NCBI GenBank assembly: GCA_030427585.1
Contig: JAUIBW010000002.1
Span: forward strand, 1 to 64,000
DNA from: Bacteroidia bacterium
GTDB lineage: Bacteria; Bacteroidota; Bacteroidia; Flavobacteriales; Flavobacteriaceae
Length of the DNA: 64,000 nt
Direction of reading: 5' to 3'
A program made the position numbers and the translations under genes. The notes beneath the pieces are model-generated. The model was not told the origin of the DNA. It did not search any database and saw only the letters and a program-made list of their open reading frames with translations. Position 1 is the stretch's first letter. Every line of letters starts with the position of its first letter. This document shows, piece by piece, positions 14,704-23,224 of this stretch.

Positions 14704-15623
14704 TCATTCCGTTAGTACTTGGATATATTCTTGATTTGATATTGGGAGATCCCCGGTGGCTTCCTCATCCCATTCGATTATTTGGGAATAGTATTGCTTT
14801 TGGTGAAAAGAAATTAAACACCAAACCCTTTCCTTTTATAAAAGGAATGGTACTCACTATTGGGTTACTGGCAAGCACAATTGCATTCTTTTATTATGCT
14901 CAGAAACTCATTTCGCCATACACCATCGCCTCCTATACGTTTACCTCTATAGTTGTGTTCTACGCCATGGCCAATAAAAGCTTGATAGATGAAGGTAAAG
15001 CTGTTTTTAAGGCTTTACAAGAAGGAATAGCACAAGGCAGAAAACGATTGTCTTGGATTGTAGGCCGGGAAACAGATCAATTAAACTCGCAACAAATAAA
15101 AACGGCAGTGTTCGAAACATTATCAGAGAACCTTAGTGACGGGGTCATTGCCCCACTTTTCTACTATGCCTTGTTTGGTGTAACCGGTGCTATGGGGTAC
15201 AAAATGATCAATACCCTTGATTCTATGATTGGTTATAAAAATGAAAGGTATATACATTTTGGAAAATTTGCTGCAAAACTAGACGATGTGACTAATTATA
15301 TCCCGGCTAGACTTACGGCATTTCTAATGTTATTGGTTACTGGTAAACTTCATAAAATCTCTTTTGTACTACAATATGGTAAACAGCACTCTAGCCCTAA
15401 TGCCGGTTATCCCGAAGCTGCACTGGCTGCGATTCTGGATTGCAAATTTGGAGGCCCCAATTATTATCACGGAAAACTAGTTGATAAACCGTTTATAGGA
15501 ACGAATGATAGAATCCTAAAAGATCATGAAATAAAAACGGTAGCAAGGATCAATCAAAAAGTAACCTTTACATTTATCCTTTTAATCTGTATGATTTACT
15601 ATTTTCTTTATCCATACATATAG
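14685..15623 (+). CDS. cbiB: adenosylcobinamide-phosphate synthase (CbiB)
   Basis: Protein of 312 residues, integral membrane, with several hydrophobic segments. It attaches aminopropanol (phosphate) to adenosylcobyric acid. Typical motifs are GYILDLILGDPRWLPHPIRLFG at the start, and ETLSENLSDGVIAPLFYYALFG and YPEAALAAILDCKFGGPNYY further on. The start lies 19 bp inside cobD, so the genes are translationally coupled. Last gene of the operon; the next gene follows after 82 bp. Confidence 0.93.
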   Translation: MEYATVIIPLVLGYILDLILGDPRWLPHPIRLFGNSIAFGEKKLNTKPFPFIKGMVLTIGLLASTIAFFYYAQKLISPYTIASYTFTSIVVFYAMANKSLIDEGKAVFKALQEGIAQGRKRLSWIVGRETDQLNSQQIKTAVFETLSENLSDGVIAPLFYYALFGVTGAMGYKMINTLDSMIGYKNERYIHFGKFAAKLDDVTNYIPARLTAFLMLLVTGKLHKISFVLQYGKQHSSPNAGYPEAALAAILDCKFGGPNYYHGKLVDKPFIGTNDRILKDHEIKTVARINQKVTFTFILLICMIYYFLYPYI

Positions 15624-15705
15624 CAAGACAATAATTTTTCGATTTATTAGAAAAAGATCTAAAATCTAATAGTGAAACGGTCTAAACTCTGACATCTAAA
15701 AAAAT

Positions 15706-16230
15706 ATGCCTAAAAGATATATCATCACCGGAGCACCGGGAACAGGAAAAACAAGTTTGATCCACGCTTTACAGGCTAAAGGATATCAATGCTTTTCTGA
15801 AGTTTCTAGAAAAATAATACTTGAACAACAGCAGATAAAAAGTAATAAAACTCCATGGGGAGATCTTCTTGGCTTTGCTAATTTAGTGTATCTTCAAACT
15901 CTCAAAGAATTACAATCACCACTTCAGGAAAACTCATATGTAGATCGGGGGTTACCTGATATTATAGCCTATCTAAAAGCAAAATCTCATCCTATTCCAG
16001 AATATCTATCGGACTTTTCGTTCGAGATGTATTATGCATCAACCGTGTTTTTAATGCCTCCCTGGGAAAAAATTTATATTAACGATCCTCAACGTCCTCA
16101 ATCATTCATAGAAGCTCAATGTATTCATAAGCATCTTATAGAAGTCTACCAAAACTTCAATTTTACAATAGAGGTAGTTCCTAAAACAACTTTAACAAAA
16201 CGTGTAGATTTTATTCAATCGTTTATTTAA
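15706..16230 (+). CDS. AAA_28-type P-loop ATPase
   Basis: Protein of 174 residues. A Walker A motif is at the N-terminus (IITGAPGTGKTSLIHAL), SEVSRKII follows, and VDRGLPDIIAYL carries a likely Walker B/acidic site; LMPPWEKIYINDPQRPQSF is a conserved block of the AAA_28 (NadR/Ttd14-like) family. It is not CobU/CobP, whose P-loop reads GGxRSGKS. It sits between two B12 operons, just before the riboswitch, so a B12-related kinase-like task is possible, but that is only context. Confidence 0.75.
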   Translation: MPKRYIITGAPGTGKTSLIHALQAKGYQCFSEVSRKIILEQQQIKSNKTPWGDLLGFANLVYLQTLKELQSPLQENSYVDRGLPDIIAYLKAKSHPIPEYLSDFSFEMYYASTVFLMPPWEKIYINDPQRPQSFIEAQCIHKHLIEVYQNFNFTIEVVPKTTLTKRVDFIQSFI

Positions 16231-16255
16231 ACAAAAAAAGTATCTTCGCTGTTGA

Positions 16256-16425
16256 TTTACGGTTCTTTTAGAAATAAAAGATGAAAAGGGAATTTGGTGA
16301 AAATCCAAAACTGTTCCCGCAACTGTAATACATATATAAAATTATAATCTATATGCCACTGTAGTATAACTATGGGAAGGTGGTTGTAATTGTGTAAAGT
16401 CAGGAGACCTGCCATAAATCAAAAT
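16256..16425 (+). promoter_or_regulatory. cobalamin riboswitch
   Basis: The B12 aptamer is well conserved: GGGAATTTGGTGAAAATCC (P3/P4 region), CTGTTCCCGCAACTGTAATA, GCCACTG, TGGGAAGGTGG, and the B12 box AGTCAGGAGACCTGCC at 16398-16413. It lies upstream of the operon that contains cobA and cbiX, so cobalamin should switch that operon off. Confidence 0.95.
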
Positions 16426-16446
16426 ATACTATTAACTCTCGGGTAA

Positions 16447-16495
16447 AGGGTTGGTCTAGAATAGCTTTATAAATATATAAAGCAACCCTATTTTT
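16447..16495 (+). terminator. expression-platform terminator of the B12 riboswitch
   Basis: AGGGTT (16447-16452) pairs with AACCCT (16484-16489) and, inside, GCTTTAT (16464-16470) pairs with ATAAAGC (16477-16483), followed by ATTTTTG. The stem is 30-40 bp past the B12 box, consistent with control by premature termination. Confidence 0.6.
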
Positions 16496-16526
16496 GACTT
16501 CTCTTCCTGTTTTTATTTTTTTAATC

Positions 16527-17348
16527 ATGGGAAAAAATATAAGTAAAGTAAATACTACCTTTCAATTTTGTGATGGAGGGTCCTGCCGAAAAGCAAATAG
16601 CGAAATCGCTATTCGAGAAGCCAGAGCATATCTTCGCAATAATGGGTTTTGGGATACGACGCATACGATAAAAACAAGATGTAATGGTCGTTGCGAAGAT
16701 GCACCAACCTGGATTGCACAACCCGGTAACTATTGGTATAAAAATTTAACTCCAGATAAAGCCATTTCAATTCTAAAATCCCATTTAGAAGAAGATCAAC
16801 ATATCGAAGAATATTTACTATATAAAGAAGGATGGGCAGAATTAGCTACAGAGAATGAGAAAACTATAGCACCAATTGTTTTTAAAGATAAAATTGACCC
16901 AGAACTGGGAGAAGCTTTAGTAGCAAGATCTTTTGCTTCAGATCAACACCTCTATCCTCTGTTTAAGTACTTATTTCAAGAACCAAAACCAATTGTAGTG
17001 CAACAATACGATGCAGCTACTATTGAACTAAAATCACCTCATCTTGTAGATTATACTGGCGATTATGAAGTAAAAATTACAGGAGACGAGCTTCAGTTAC
17101 AATTAACGATTGCCGGTATCCCGAAAGACATTTCAGAAGAAATTGCAGATCGTAAAGTAAGTGTTGCAGAAGTGATCTGGCTTAAAAAATCTGCTATCTT
17201 TACCAAGGCAATACGCCTGAAAAATAAAAAAGGAAAACACCTGGTCACATTTTGGATAAAAGAAGAGGATATAACCACATGGGAGCATATCCTTACTATC
17301 TATCTGGGAATGTCACCAAATCATATTAGAATCAGTGAAGAAGTTTAA
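16527..17348 (+). CDS. (2Fe-2S) ferredoxin-domain protein in B12 operon
   Basis: Protein of 273 residues. The N-terminal third (about 1-85) is a thioredoxin-like ferredoxin domain with four cysteines, CDGGSCRKANSE and TRCNGRCEDAPTW, the spacing of shethna-type (2Fe-2S) proteins. The remainder (about 90-273) is of unknown fold and includes a domain resembling DUF2470-like beta sheets; that resemblance is weak. First gene behind the B12 riboswitch, so it should be repressed by cobalamin and may supply electrons for tetrapyrrole or cobalt reduction. The start at 16527 (MGKNISK) is favoured over 16494, which lies in the riboswitch terminator tail. Confidence 0.75.
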   Translation: MGKNISKVNTTFQFCDGGSCRKANSEIAIREARAYLRNNGFWDTTHTIKTRCNGRCEDAPTWIAQPGNYWYKNLTPDKAISILKSHLEEDQHIEEYLLYKEGWAELATENEKTIAPIVFKDKIDPELGEALVARSFASDQHLYPLFKYLFQEPKPIVVQQYDAATIELKSPHLVDYTGDYEVKITGDELQLQLTIAGIPKDISEEIADRKVSVAEVIWLKKSAIFTKAIRLKNKKGKHLVTFWIKEEDITTWEHILTIYLGMSPNHIRISEEV

Positions 17349-18150
17349 ACATATAAGTATACTAGGCTGTGGATGGTTAGGGTTACCATTGGCAATAGAT
17401 CGAATTGCTAAGGGAGATGCGATAAAAGGATCTACAACCACAGAAAGCAAAATCGAGAAGCTAAAAGCCGAAGGCATTACACCTTATCTTTTTACACTTG
17501 GAGAATCTTCAGAAAAAGAATATTTGGATTTTCTATCCGGAAGTGAAATTATCATTATTAATTTTCCTCCTAAACGAATTCCTAATAGTATAGAAATATA
17601 CCAAAACCAAATAAAAAGTATACTTCCATGTATTTCAGATACTCAAAAAATAATCTTTATCAGTTCTACCTCTGTATATCAAAATACGAATGGAGAGGTA
17701 ACTGAAACATTGACTATTGCACCAGAAAAAGAATCGGGAAAAGCTGTTGCGGCTGTAGAACGGTTATTGCAAGAAAAATTCGAAAATCGAGTAAGTATTA
17801 TAAGGCTATCGGGGCTTATTGGTGATGATCGCTTACCAGGTCGATTTCTTGCTAATAAAAAAGAAGTACAGAATGGAGATGCCCCTATTAATGTAATTCA
17901 TAGAGAGGATTGTATTGGATTAATTAATGCGGTTATAGAAAAAGAAGCCTGGGGAGAAATTATAAATGGTTGTGCAGACCTACACCCCATACGAAAAGAA
18001 TACTATACGCTTGCTGCCAAAAAAATAGGACTTACCCCTCCTACTTTTATCAAACAGGAAAAACAAGCTTATAAGATTATCTCTAATACCAAAAGCAAGA
18101 CACTTCTAGGATATTCTTATATTCATCCCGATCCTTTAAAATTGATTTGA
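17335..18150 (+). CDS. SDR/NAD(P)-binding epimerase-like protein in B12 operon
   Basis: Protein of 271 residues with an N-terminal Rossmann motif (ISILGCGWLGLPLA), an SDR-like FISSTSVYQNTNGEVTE strand and the tyrosine of the extended SDR group degenerate. HREDCIGLINAVIEK resembles YeeZ-type NAD-dependent epimerases. It starts at a GTG 14 bp before the end of the ferredoxin-domain gene and is followed closely by cobA, so it belongs to the riboswitch operon. No B12 step is known for this family; a reductase role is only suggested by position. Confidence 0.75.
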   Translation: MKKFKHISILGCGWLGLPLAIDRIAKGDAIKGSTTTESKIEKLKAEGITPYLFTLGESSEKEYLDFLSGSEIIIINFPPKRIPNSIEIYQNQIKSILPCISDTQKIIFISSTSVYQNTNGEVTETLTIAPEKESGKAVAAVERLLQEKFENRVSIIRLSGLIGDDRLPGRFLANKKEVQNGDAPINVIHREDCIGLINAVIEKEAWGEIINGCADLHPIRKEYYTLAAKKIGLTPPTFIKQEKQAYKIISNTKSKTLLGYSYIHPDPLKLI

Positions 18151-18152
18151 TC

Positions 18153-18875
18153 ATGAATATTGTAGCCATAGTAGGTGCTGGCCCCGGAGATCCAGAATTA
18201 TTAACGGTAAAAGCATCTCGATTTATCAAAGAAGCAGATGTCATCCTTCATGATAATCTCGTTTCAGATGCTATTTTAGCGATCAATACAACTGGAGAAA
18301 AAATATATGTAGGGCGTAAATTTGGAGATACTACAGACCAGATACAACGCCAGCAAAAGATCAATGAATTACTTTGTACTCATTATCAGGAAGGCAAAAA
18401 AGTAGTTCGCCTTAAATCTGGTGATCCCTATGTTTACGGAAGAGCAGCTGAAGAAGTACGATATCTGACCGAAAAAAATGTGCCTTTTGAGGTGATTCCG
18501 GGTATTTCGGCAGCACTGGCAGCAGCTAATATTTTTAATATCCCTATTACCGAAAGGAATAAATCTAATGCCATGCTGATATGTACGGCACATACTGCAG
18601 ATTATTCTTTTGAGCAACTTACAGGAATTGCACATATGCTTAAAGCCGGAAATACCATCTCGATATATATGGGGCTTAAAAGCCTGCATAGAATTATTCC
18701 TAAACTTTTAGAAGTGTGCAAGGATGATACTATCCCAGTTAATGCAGCCTCTAATGTATCACGATCTAATCAGGAAATTATAACGGGTACACTAGGGAGT
18801 ATACAGGAACAAATTAAAAACAGTACATTGCAAATGCCTGTAGTATTATTAATTGGGGCGCATCCAATTCGGTAA
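18153..18875 (+). CDS. cobA: uroporphyrinogen-III C-methyltransferase
   Basis: Protein of 240 residues. It transfers two methyl groups from SAM to uroporphyrinogen III to make precorrin-2, the first committed step to B12 and sirohaem. Family motifs are VGAGPGDPELLTVKA at the N-terminus, VRLKSGDPYVYGRAAEE, and GISAALAAANIFNIPITER. It is a stand-alone SUMT, without the CysG dehydrogenase/ferrochelatase part. The ATG at 18153 is favoured over an upstream TTG; the gene begins 3 bp after the previous stop. Riboswitch-controlled operon. Confidence 0.93.
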   Translation: MNIVAIVGAGPGDPELLTVKASRFIKEADVILHDNLVSDAILAINTTGEKIYVGRKFGDTTDQIQRQQKINELLCTHYQEGKKVVRLKSGDPYVYGRAAEEVRYLTEKNVPFEVIPGISAALAAANIFNIPITERNKSNAMLICTAHTADYSFEQLTGIAHMLKAGNTISIYMGLKSLHRIIPKLLEVCKDDTIPVNAASNVSRSNQEIITGTLGSIQEQIKNSTLQMPVVLLIGAHPIR

Positions 18876-18897
18876 ATTAATTATAAAATTTAAACTT

Positions 18898-19836
18898 GTG
18901 AAAGAAGGAATATTACTTTGTGGACACGGAAGCCGTAGAGAAGCTGCTATCACTTCTTTTAAACGGCTGGTAAGTATCTTAAAAGATCGTTATCAGAATG
19001 ACTATGAAGTAGATTATGGTTTTTTAGAATTTAACCATCCTACATATGAGGCTGCCGTAGAACGTATGTACCTTAATGGAATCCGAAAAATATATGCGCT
19101 TCCCGTTATTTTATTCGCAGGATCTCATGCCAAAAATGATATCCCTTACGAATTGAATACTATTCAAAGCTATCACGAGGATCTCACCATTGCTATGGGA
19201 AAACATATCGGTGTTAATTCCTTTTTGCTGGACCTTGCTGTAAAGCGAATTGAAGAGACAGAGGCAACCTTATCTAAACTAGATCGAAAACAAACTTGTT
19301 TGGTGGTCGTGGGTAGAGGTACTACAGACCCCGATGCCAATAGCGATGTATGCAAACTAACTAGTATGCTTTGGGAAGGAATGGGGTTTGGATTTGCTAC
19401 CACAGCATATAGCGGAACAGCCTATCCTAAAGTTGACGAATCTTTACAAATGATCGAAAAATTAGGGTTTAAACGAACTATCGTTATTCCTTTTTTCTTT
19501 TTTACAGGAGTGTTACTAGAACGTATTTATGGTCATGTTACCGATATGAATACGTCTTCTACCTTAGAATATATCTATACAGATCCTTTTGGTACCGATG
19601 AATTATTGATGAAAGCTTTTGATGAACGCCTGGAAGAAGCCAAAAACGGTACCGCGCATATGAATTGCCAACTTTGTAAATATCGAAAGCAAGTAATAGG
19701 ATTTGAACAGGATTATGGTAAAGAACAAGTTGGGCACCACCTCAACGTAAAAGGTATCCTTTTTGAAGAAGATGAAAAACCAGGCGAAGTAAAAAACTCA
19801 TTGGGTAACAAAATCAAGAAGGTATTAGGAATTTAG
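18898..19836 (+). CDS. cbiX: sirohydrochlorin cobalt chelatase, CbiX type
   Basis: Protein of 312 residues: two CbiX/SirB-like halves (about 1-120 and 130-245) and a C-terminal extension. Metal-binding histidines are in LLCGHGSRREA and LFAGSHAKNDI, with VVVGRGTTDPDANSD in the second half. The tail holds CQLCKYRKQ and GKEQVGHHLN, as in long CbiX forms that may carry an Fe-S centre. It inserts cobalt early, at the sirohydrochlorin stage. GTG at 18898 is chosen as start because residues before it are not family-like and the distance to cobA is then 22 bp. Last gene of the riboswitch operon. Confidence 0.9.
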   Translation: MKEGILLCGHGSRREAAITSFKRLVSILKDRYQNDYEVDYGFLEFNHPTYEAAVERMYLNGIRKIYALPVILFAGSHAKNDIPYELNTIQSYHEDLTIAMGKHIGVNSFLLDLAVKRIEETEATLSKLDRKQTCLVVVGRGTTDPDANSDVCKLTSMLWEGMGFGFATTAYSGTAYPKVDESLQMIEKLGFKRTIVIPFFFFTGVLLERIYGHVTDMNTSSTLEYIYTDPFGTDELLMKAFDERLEEAKNGTAHMNCQLCKYRKQVIGFEQDYGKEQVGHHLNVKGILFEEDEKPGEVKNSLGNKIKKVLGI

Positions 19837-19915
19837 ATGTTACTACTCATATATGTGATAAGACAACTTCACTTTGGTAGGTTCTCGGCTAAACCCATTA
19901 ATTTATAGCATAAAA

Positions 19916-19940
19916 CTCACAGGTTTTAAAAACCTGTGAG
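19916..19940. repeat. palindromic repeat CTCACAGGTTTT
   Basis: CTCACAGGTTTT, one A, AAAACCTGTGAG: a perfect 12 bp inverted repeat related to 10184-10211 and 39227-39257. It follows the cbiX operon and could also end transcription, though no T run follows. Confidence 0.8.
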
Positions 19941-20092
19941 GACTCTTAGATATATACTTTTTGTAAATGATAGTTGATAAGGAGTACCTTATGTTGAATA
20001 TGGGGTTCTATTTAGCTATCTTTACCTATACTCTTAGAAGTCATATTTTGGTTCTGAACGACCATTTTTTATGATTTTTTTCATCTTTAATT

Positions 20093-21094
20093 TCAGGAAA
20101 TCTTTAACTCTAATAACTTAGCAGAACATTTCTTTATGTCTATTTCAGAATTATAATAGGTTTTTAAAATATTTTTAAAGTCTTCATTTTTATAATAATC
20201 CTCAAATACTTTCTTTTTATCCATGATGAGGTGATGTTCTATATTACTATTCCCCAGGGCTTCTTTTGTCGCCAGACCACTTAAATAAAACATGGCGGCA
20301 TGCCACAGATTTCTTGGGTATTTAATACTAGTTTCTTTAGATATTTGAAATAATGATTTTCTAAATAGTGAGGATCTATCGAATAACAGATGAGAGCTTT
20401 CGTGAAATACAAATTCGACAAACAAGGTCGAATGCATTAACGGATCCATAGATGAAACGACAATATTATCAGAAGCAGGAGAATAAGCACTTGCCCAATT
20501 ACCATAAGCAGTTATATCTACACGTACAACCCTTGACCAATGGTTACCTGAAAGGTTTTCTAGTTTTTTGATCACATATTCTTCATTCGCAGATATCGTA
20601 TTCTTAAATCTATCCAATAATAACTGGTTCTGTGTTTTATGTCTTTCCCAAAAATATTTACTGTATATGGGTTCCAGGGTATTTAGTACGTTTGTAAATG
20701 AGCTTGAATAAGAAGTATCCGCTATTTTTTTATCTGGTTGCTGTTGAAGCCACTTTAATATTCGTCCTGATTGTATTAAAAGAGGTTGATTTATGACATT
20801 TTCCTTGTAAAAAGAAACACCTGATAAGAATACCTCTCTGGCATTACCATCTAATTGCCCTACAGTTAAACTATCGTTTGTATTAATAAAATTAACTCCA
20901 TCATCCTTTAAATGTTTTTTTTGTCCATGACTTGCTTGTTCATAAAAGAAATGATGAAGGTTCATCCATTTGTTATTATGAAATGTGAAATGATCGGTAG
21001 TAAAAAGTATATCTGATTTTATACTTTTCTGACCTATCATAGTAAAATTAGTACTCATACATAATAGCAATACAATCCAAATGGTTTTTTTCAT
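20093..21094 (-). CDS. exported putative zinc metallopeptidase (HExxH)
   Basis: Protein of 333 residues with a Sec signal peptide (MKKTIWIVLLLCMSTNF, likely cleavage near residue 20). Around residue 240, FVEFVFHESSHLLFDR contains an HExxH zinc motif in a helical, hydrophobic setting typical of gluzincins. No clear third ligand can be assigned; a downstream Glu in ATKEALGN is a candidate. It shows no similarity to a named peptidase family that I recognise. The ATG at 21094 is preferred to an upstream TTG. It is a lone gene, convergent with cbiX. Protease activity is inferred from the motif only. Confidence 0.7.
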   Translation of the reverse strand: MKKTIWIVLLLCMSTNFTMIGQKSIKSDILFTTDHFTFHNNKWMNLHHFFYEQASHGQKKHLKDDGVNFINTNDSLTVGQLDGNAREVFLSGVSFYKENVINQPLLIQSGRILKWLQQQPDKKIADTSYSSSFTNVLNTLEPIYSKYFWERHKTQNQLLLDRFKNTISANEEYVIKKLENLSGNHWSRVVRVDITAYGNWASAYSPASDNIVVSSMDPLMHSTLFVEFVFHESSHLLFDRSSLFRKSLFQISKETSIKYPRNLWHAAMFYLSGLATKEALGNSNIEHHLIMDKKKVFEDYYKNEDFKNILKTYYNSEIDIKKCSAKLLELKIS

Positions 21095-21286
21095 ATCCAA
21101 TCAATTAAACACCACATAGCGTAATATAGTAGTAAAGGTATTACCTATGATGCCTTATTATAGTTTTCTGATAACAATGTACTGATTTTTGAATAAATAA
21201 AATAAACCGTTTTTGCCCTCAAAACAAGATGTAAACTTCTGTTGTGAATCTAATTGAATATTAGTTTTTACATCCTATTATAAACT

Positions 21287-21892
21287 TCATCTTTTCTTTC
21301 CTGCGTTAGCCACATCACATACCATATCCGAAAAGATCCCGAAGTGAGTTGACCTTTGTCGTTTTTCTACAGATAAAACTCCAGAGCGTTGTAAAATAAC
21401 GAATTTTATTTTTTCCATAGTACAATGTGGTTCAATAACAAATTTGATCAAACCAGTTACTTCAAAATCTTCTTGCGAGTCAATAGTGAGTTTCTGGGTG
21501 TAGGTAGTGTTTCGTTTTACAAAATTCACCTTTCCATCTCCCCACGGATTCAAGCTTTCTAACGACTTCGGAAATTCTATAATCGAATCTTTCATGGTAA
21601 GATGTTTAGTTTTTTCTAATGAAAGTTTAAAACGCCCCAGAAAATTACCATTGGAATGCGGAGATACAAAATAGGATTTATCATATAAATCTATAGATAC
21701 AACGAGGCTTTCCTCATTCTTATCTGTGGTATCGATTTTTAACATTAACGTATAAGGGCTATCATTTTTGCTAATGGTTGTCTTTTTTGCTATATCTGTT
21801 TGAGCTACTTTTTTTGTTCTGGTATCTTCCTGATTGTTTTTAACACAACCAATACATGATAGTACTACGAGTATGATGATAAATTTGTTCAT
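21287..21892 (-). CDS. hypothetical lipoprotein
   Basis: Protein of 201 residues. The N-terminus is a lipobox signal (IIILVVLSCIGC, lipidated Cys near residue 16) followed by a polar linker and a beta-rich domain of unknown family. It ends SDMVCDVANAGKKR. It is transcribed divergently from the membrane-anchored regulator at 22061 and shares its 168 bp intergenic region, which carries three phased TGTCAA boxes, so it is a likely target of that regulator. Confidence 0.65.
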   Translation of the reverse strand: MNKFIIILVVLSCIGCVKNNQEDTRTKKVAQTDIAKKTTISKNDSPYTLMLKIDTTDKNEESLVVSIDLYDKSYFVSPHSNGNFLGRFKLSLEKTKHLTMKDSIIEFPKSLESLNPWGDGKVNFVKRNTTYTQKLTIDSQEDFEVTGLIKFVIEPHCTMEKIKFVILQRSGVLSVEKRQRSTHFGIFSDMVCDVANAGKKR

Positions 21893-21991
21893 TTTTTGGT
21901 GGTTTAATGATTAGTACAGATGCTTTTCTTATGATTCTTATTGTATTATTTTTTATTTTTAGTAAAACTAAATCGAACTGCGATAAAAAAG

Positions 21992-22019
21992 TGTCAAAAA
22001 AATGTCAAAGAAGTGTCAA
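21992..22019. promoter_or_regulatory. three TGTCAA boxes at 11 bp spacing
   Basis: TGTCAA occurs at 21992, 22003 and 22014, spaced exactly 11 bp. Direct repeats one helical turn apart are the usual target of OmpR/ToxR-type winged-helix proteins. They lie between the divergent lipoprotein gene and the gene for just such a regulator. Confidence 0.55.
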
Positions 22020-22060
22020 CCACTGTAAAATCTCGCAAGATTGTATGTTATTTGTAACCA

Positions 22061-22924
22061 ATGGAGAACAAAAAGATATATACATTAGGAGCTCTGGCAG
22101 GGATCATTTTTTTCATTTTGGGTTTTTCGGACACAAAAGAACAAACAGAAGAATTTTCAGAAATAGTAAAAATTGCGTTACGGGATGTTGGTAACCAATT
22201 ACTATTGGCCAATCAGGATAGCACTTCTTTGGTTTTGCCGGTAATTAAACTAGAAGAGTTTAAGTATCGGCTTTCTTTTGAAAATACACTTTCATTAGAC
22301 CCTGGTGATTTGGTTGCTATTGTAAAAAAAAGTTTTCGAAAAGCCGGATTACCAGAACAATATCGTGTTGAAGTCTTGCAATGTATAAATAAAGAAGTTC
22401 CGTATAGTTACCTAATAAGAAATGACGTTGCAAGAGATATTGTTCCTTGTGGGGGAAGATTTTTGCCAAAAAACTGCTATACTATTGAAGTACGATTTAC
22501 CAAAACCACATCAAATAGTCTCGGTAACCAGACATTAATCTATAGTGTACTTTTTATTGTATTTGTATTCCTTTTATTAGTTCTATATAAACAAAAACAA
22601 CCTCGGGATACTAAAGAAAATGATGTAAGCATACCCATAGGTAGTTTTCGGTTTTACCCTACGCAACATAAATTGATTAAACAAACTGTTGAAATTAGTC
22701 TTTCAAAAAAAGAATGTGAACTACTAGAGATTTTTGTTATGCATCCCAACCAAATTGTTAAACGAGACGAATTAATTAAAAAGGTATGGGAAGACAATGG
22801 TGTAATTGTAGGGAGAAGCCTGGATACGTATATTTCTAAACTCCGTAAAAAATTAAAAGACGACCCGGCAATTAAATTAGCAAATATTCATGGTATAGGT
22901 TATAAGCTAGAAATACAACCGTAA
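22061..22924 (+). CDS. membrane-anchored winged-helix regulator (inverted ToxR layout)
   Basis: Protein of 287 residues. A signal-anchor (about 7-22) is followed by a presumed periplasmic sensor (about 23-155) with cysteines at about 108, 129 and 138 (the last two in DIVPCGGRFLPKNCYTIE). A transmembrane helix (TLIYSVLFIVFVFLLLVLY, about 163-181) and a cytoplasmic OmpR/PhoB-type winged helix (about 200-285; SLSKKECELLEIF, RDELIKKVW, LDTYISKLRKKLKDD) complete it. ToxR has the winged helix at the N-terminus; here it is C-terminal. It should bind DNA from the membrane in response to an envelope signal. Autoregulation and control of the divergent lipoprotein through the 21992-22019 boxes is inferred. 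Confidence 0.82.
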   Translation: MENKKIYTLGALAGIIFFILGFSDTKEQTEEFSEIVKIALRDVGNQLLLANQDSTSLVLPVIKLEEFKYRLSFENTLSLDPGDLVAIVKKSFRKAGLPEQYRVEVLQCINKEVPYSYLIRNDVARDIVPCGGRFLPKNCYTIEVRFTKTTSNSLGNQTLIYSVLFIVFVFLLLVLYKQKQPRDTKENDVSIPIGSFRFYPTQHKLIKQTVEISLSKKECELLEIFVMHPNQIVKRDELIKKVWEDNGVIVGRSLDTYISKLRKKLKDDPAIKLANIHGIGYKLEIQP

Positions 22925-22992
22925 GTAGTATCATTTTCGCTTTTTAAAATTCAATTTATGGTTGGTTATAGTAGGCTTTGCTTCCAAGAGTT

Positions 22993-23211
22993 TTAATCTG
23001 ATAATGTTTTGATATAAAAACCTTGTATTTCTACAAGGTCAATAACATCTCCTTCTGACAAATTTGTGGTAGCTTCAATTCTAAGTACATTGTCTATATC
23101 TTCTAGATCAATTGACCAATCAATAATATCTGAATGATTGTTAAGCACTGGTTTTAAGGATTTAACTTTTTTCTTTGATTTAATATCCGTTCGAAATATT
23201 AATAATTCCAT
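22993..23211 (-). CDS. small hypothetical protein
   Basis: Protein of 72 residues, acidic, with an alternating beta-alpha-beta pattern similar in size to HMA-like ferredoxin folds but without the CxxC metal motif. It lies 13 bp downstream of the membrane protein at 23225 and appears to be the third gene of the sigma-factor operon. Function unknown. Confidence 0.6.
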   Translation of the reverse strand: MELLIFRTDIKSKKKVKSLKPVLNNHSDIIDWSIDLEDIDNVLRIEATTNLSEGDVIDLVEIQGFYIKTLSD

Positions 23212-23224
23212 ATTAAAATATATT

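Noticed and set aside
15706-16230. Calling the P-loop ATPase CobU/CobP
   Set aside because: The N-terminal motif is GAPGTGKT, not the GGxRSGKS of CobU, and the rest fits AAA_28.
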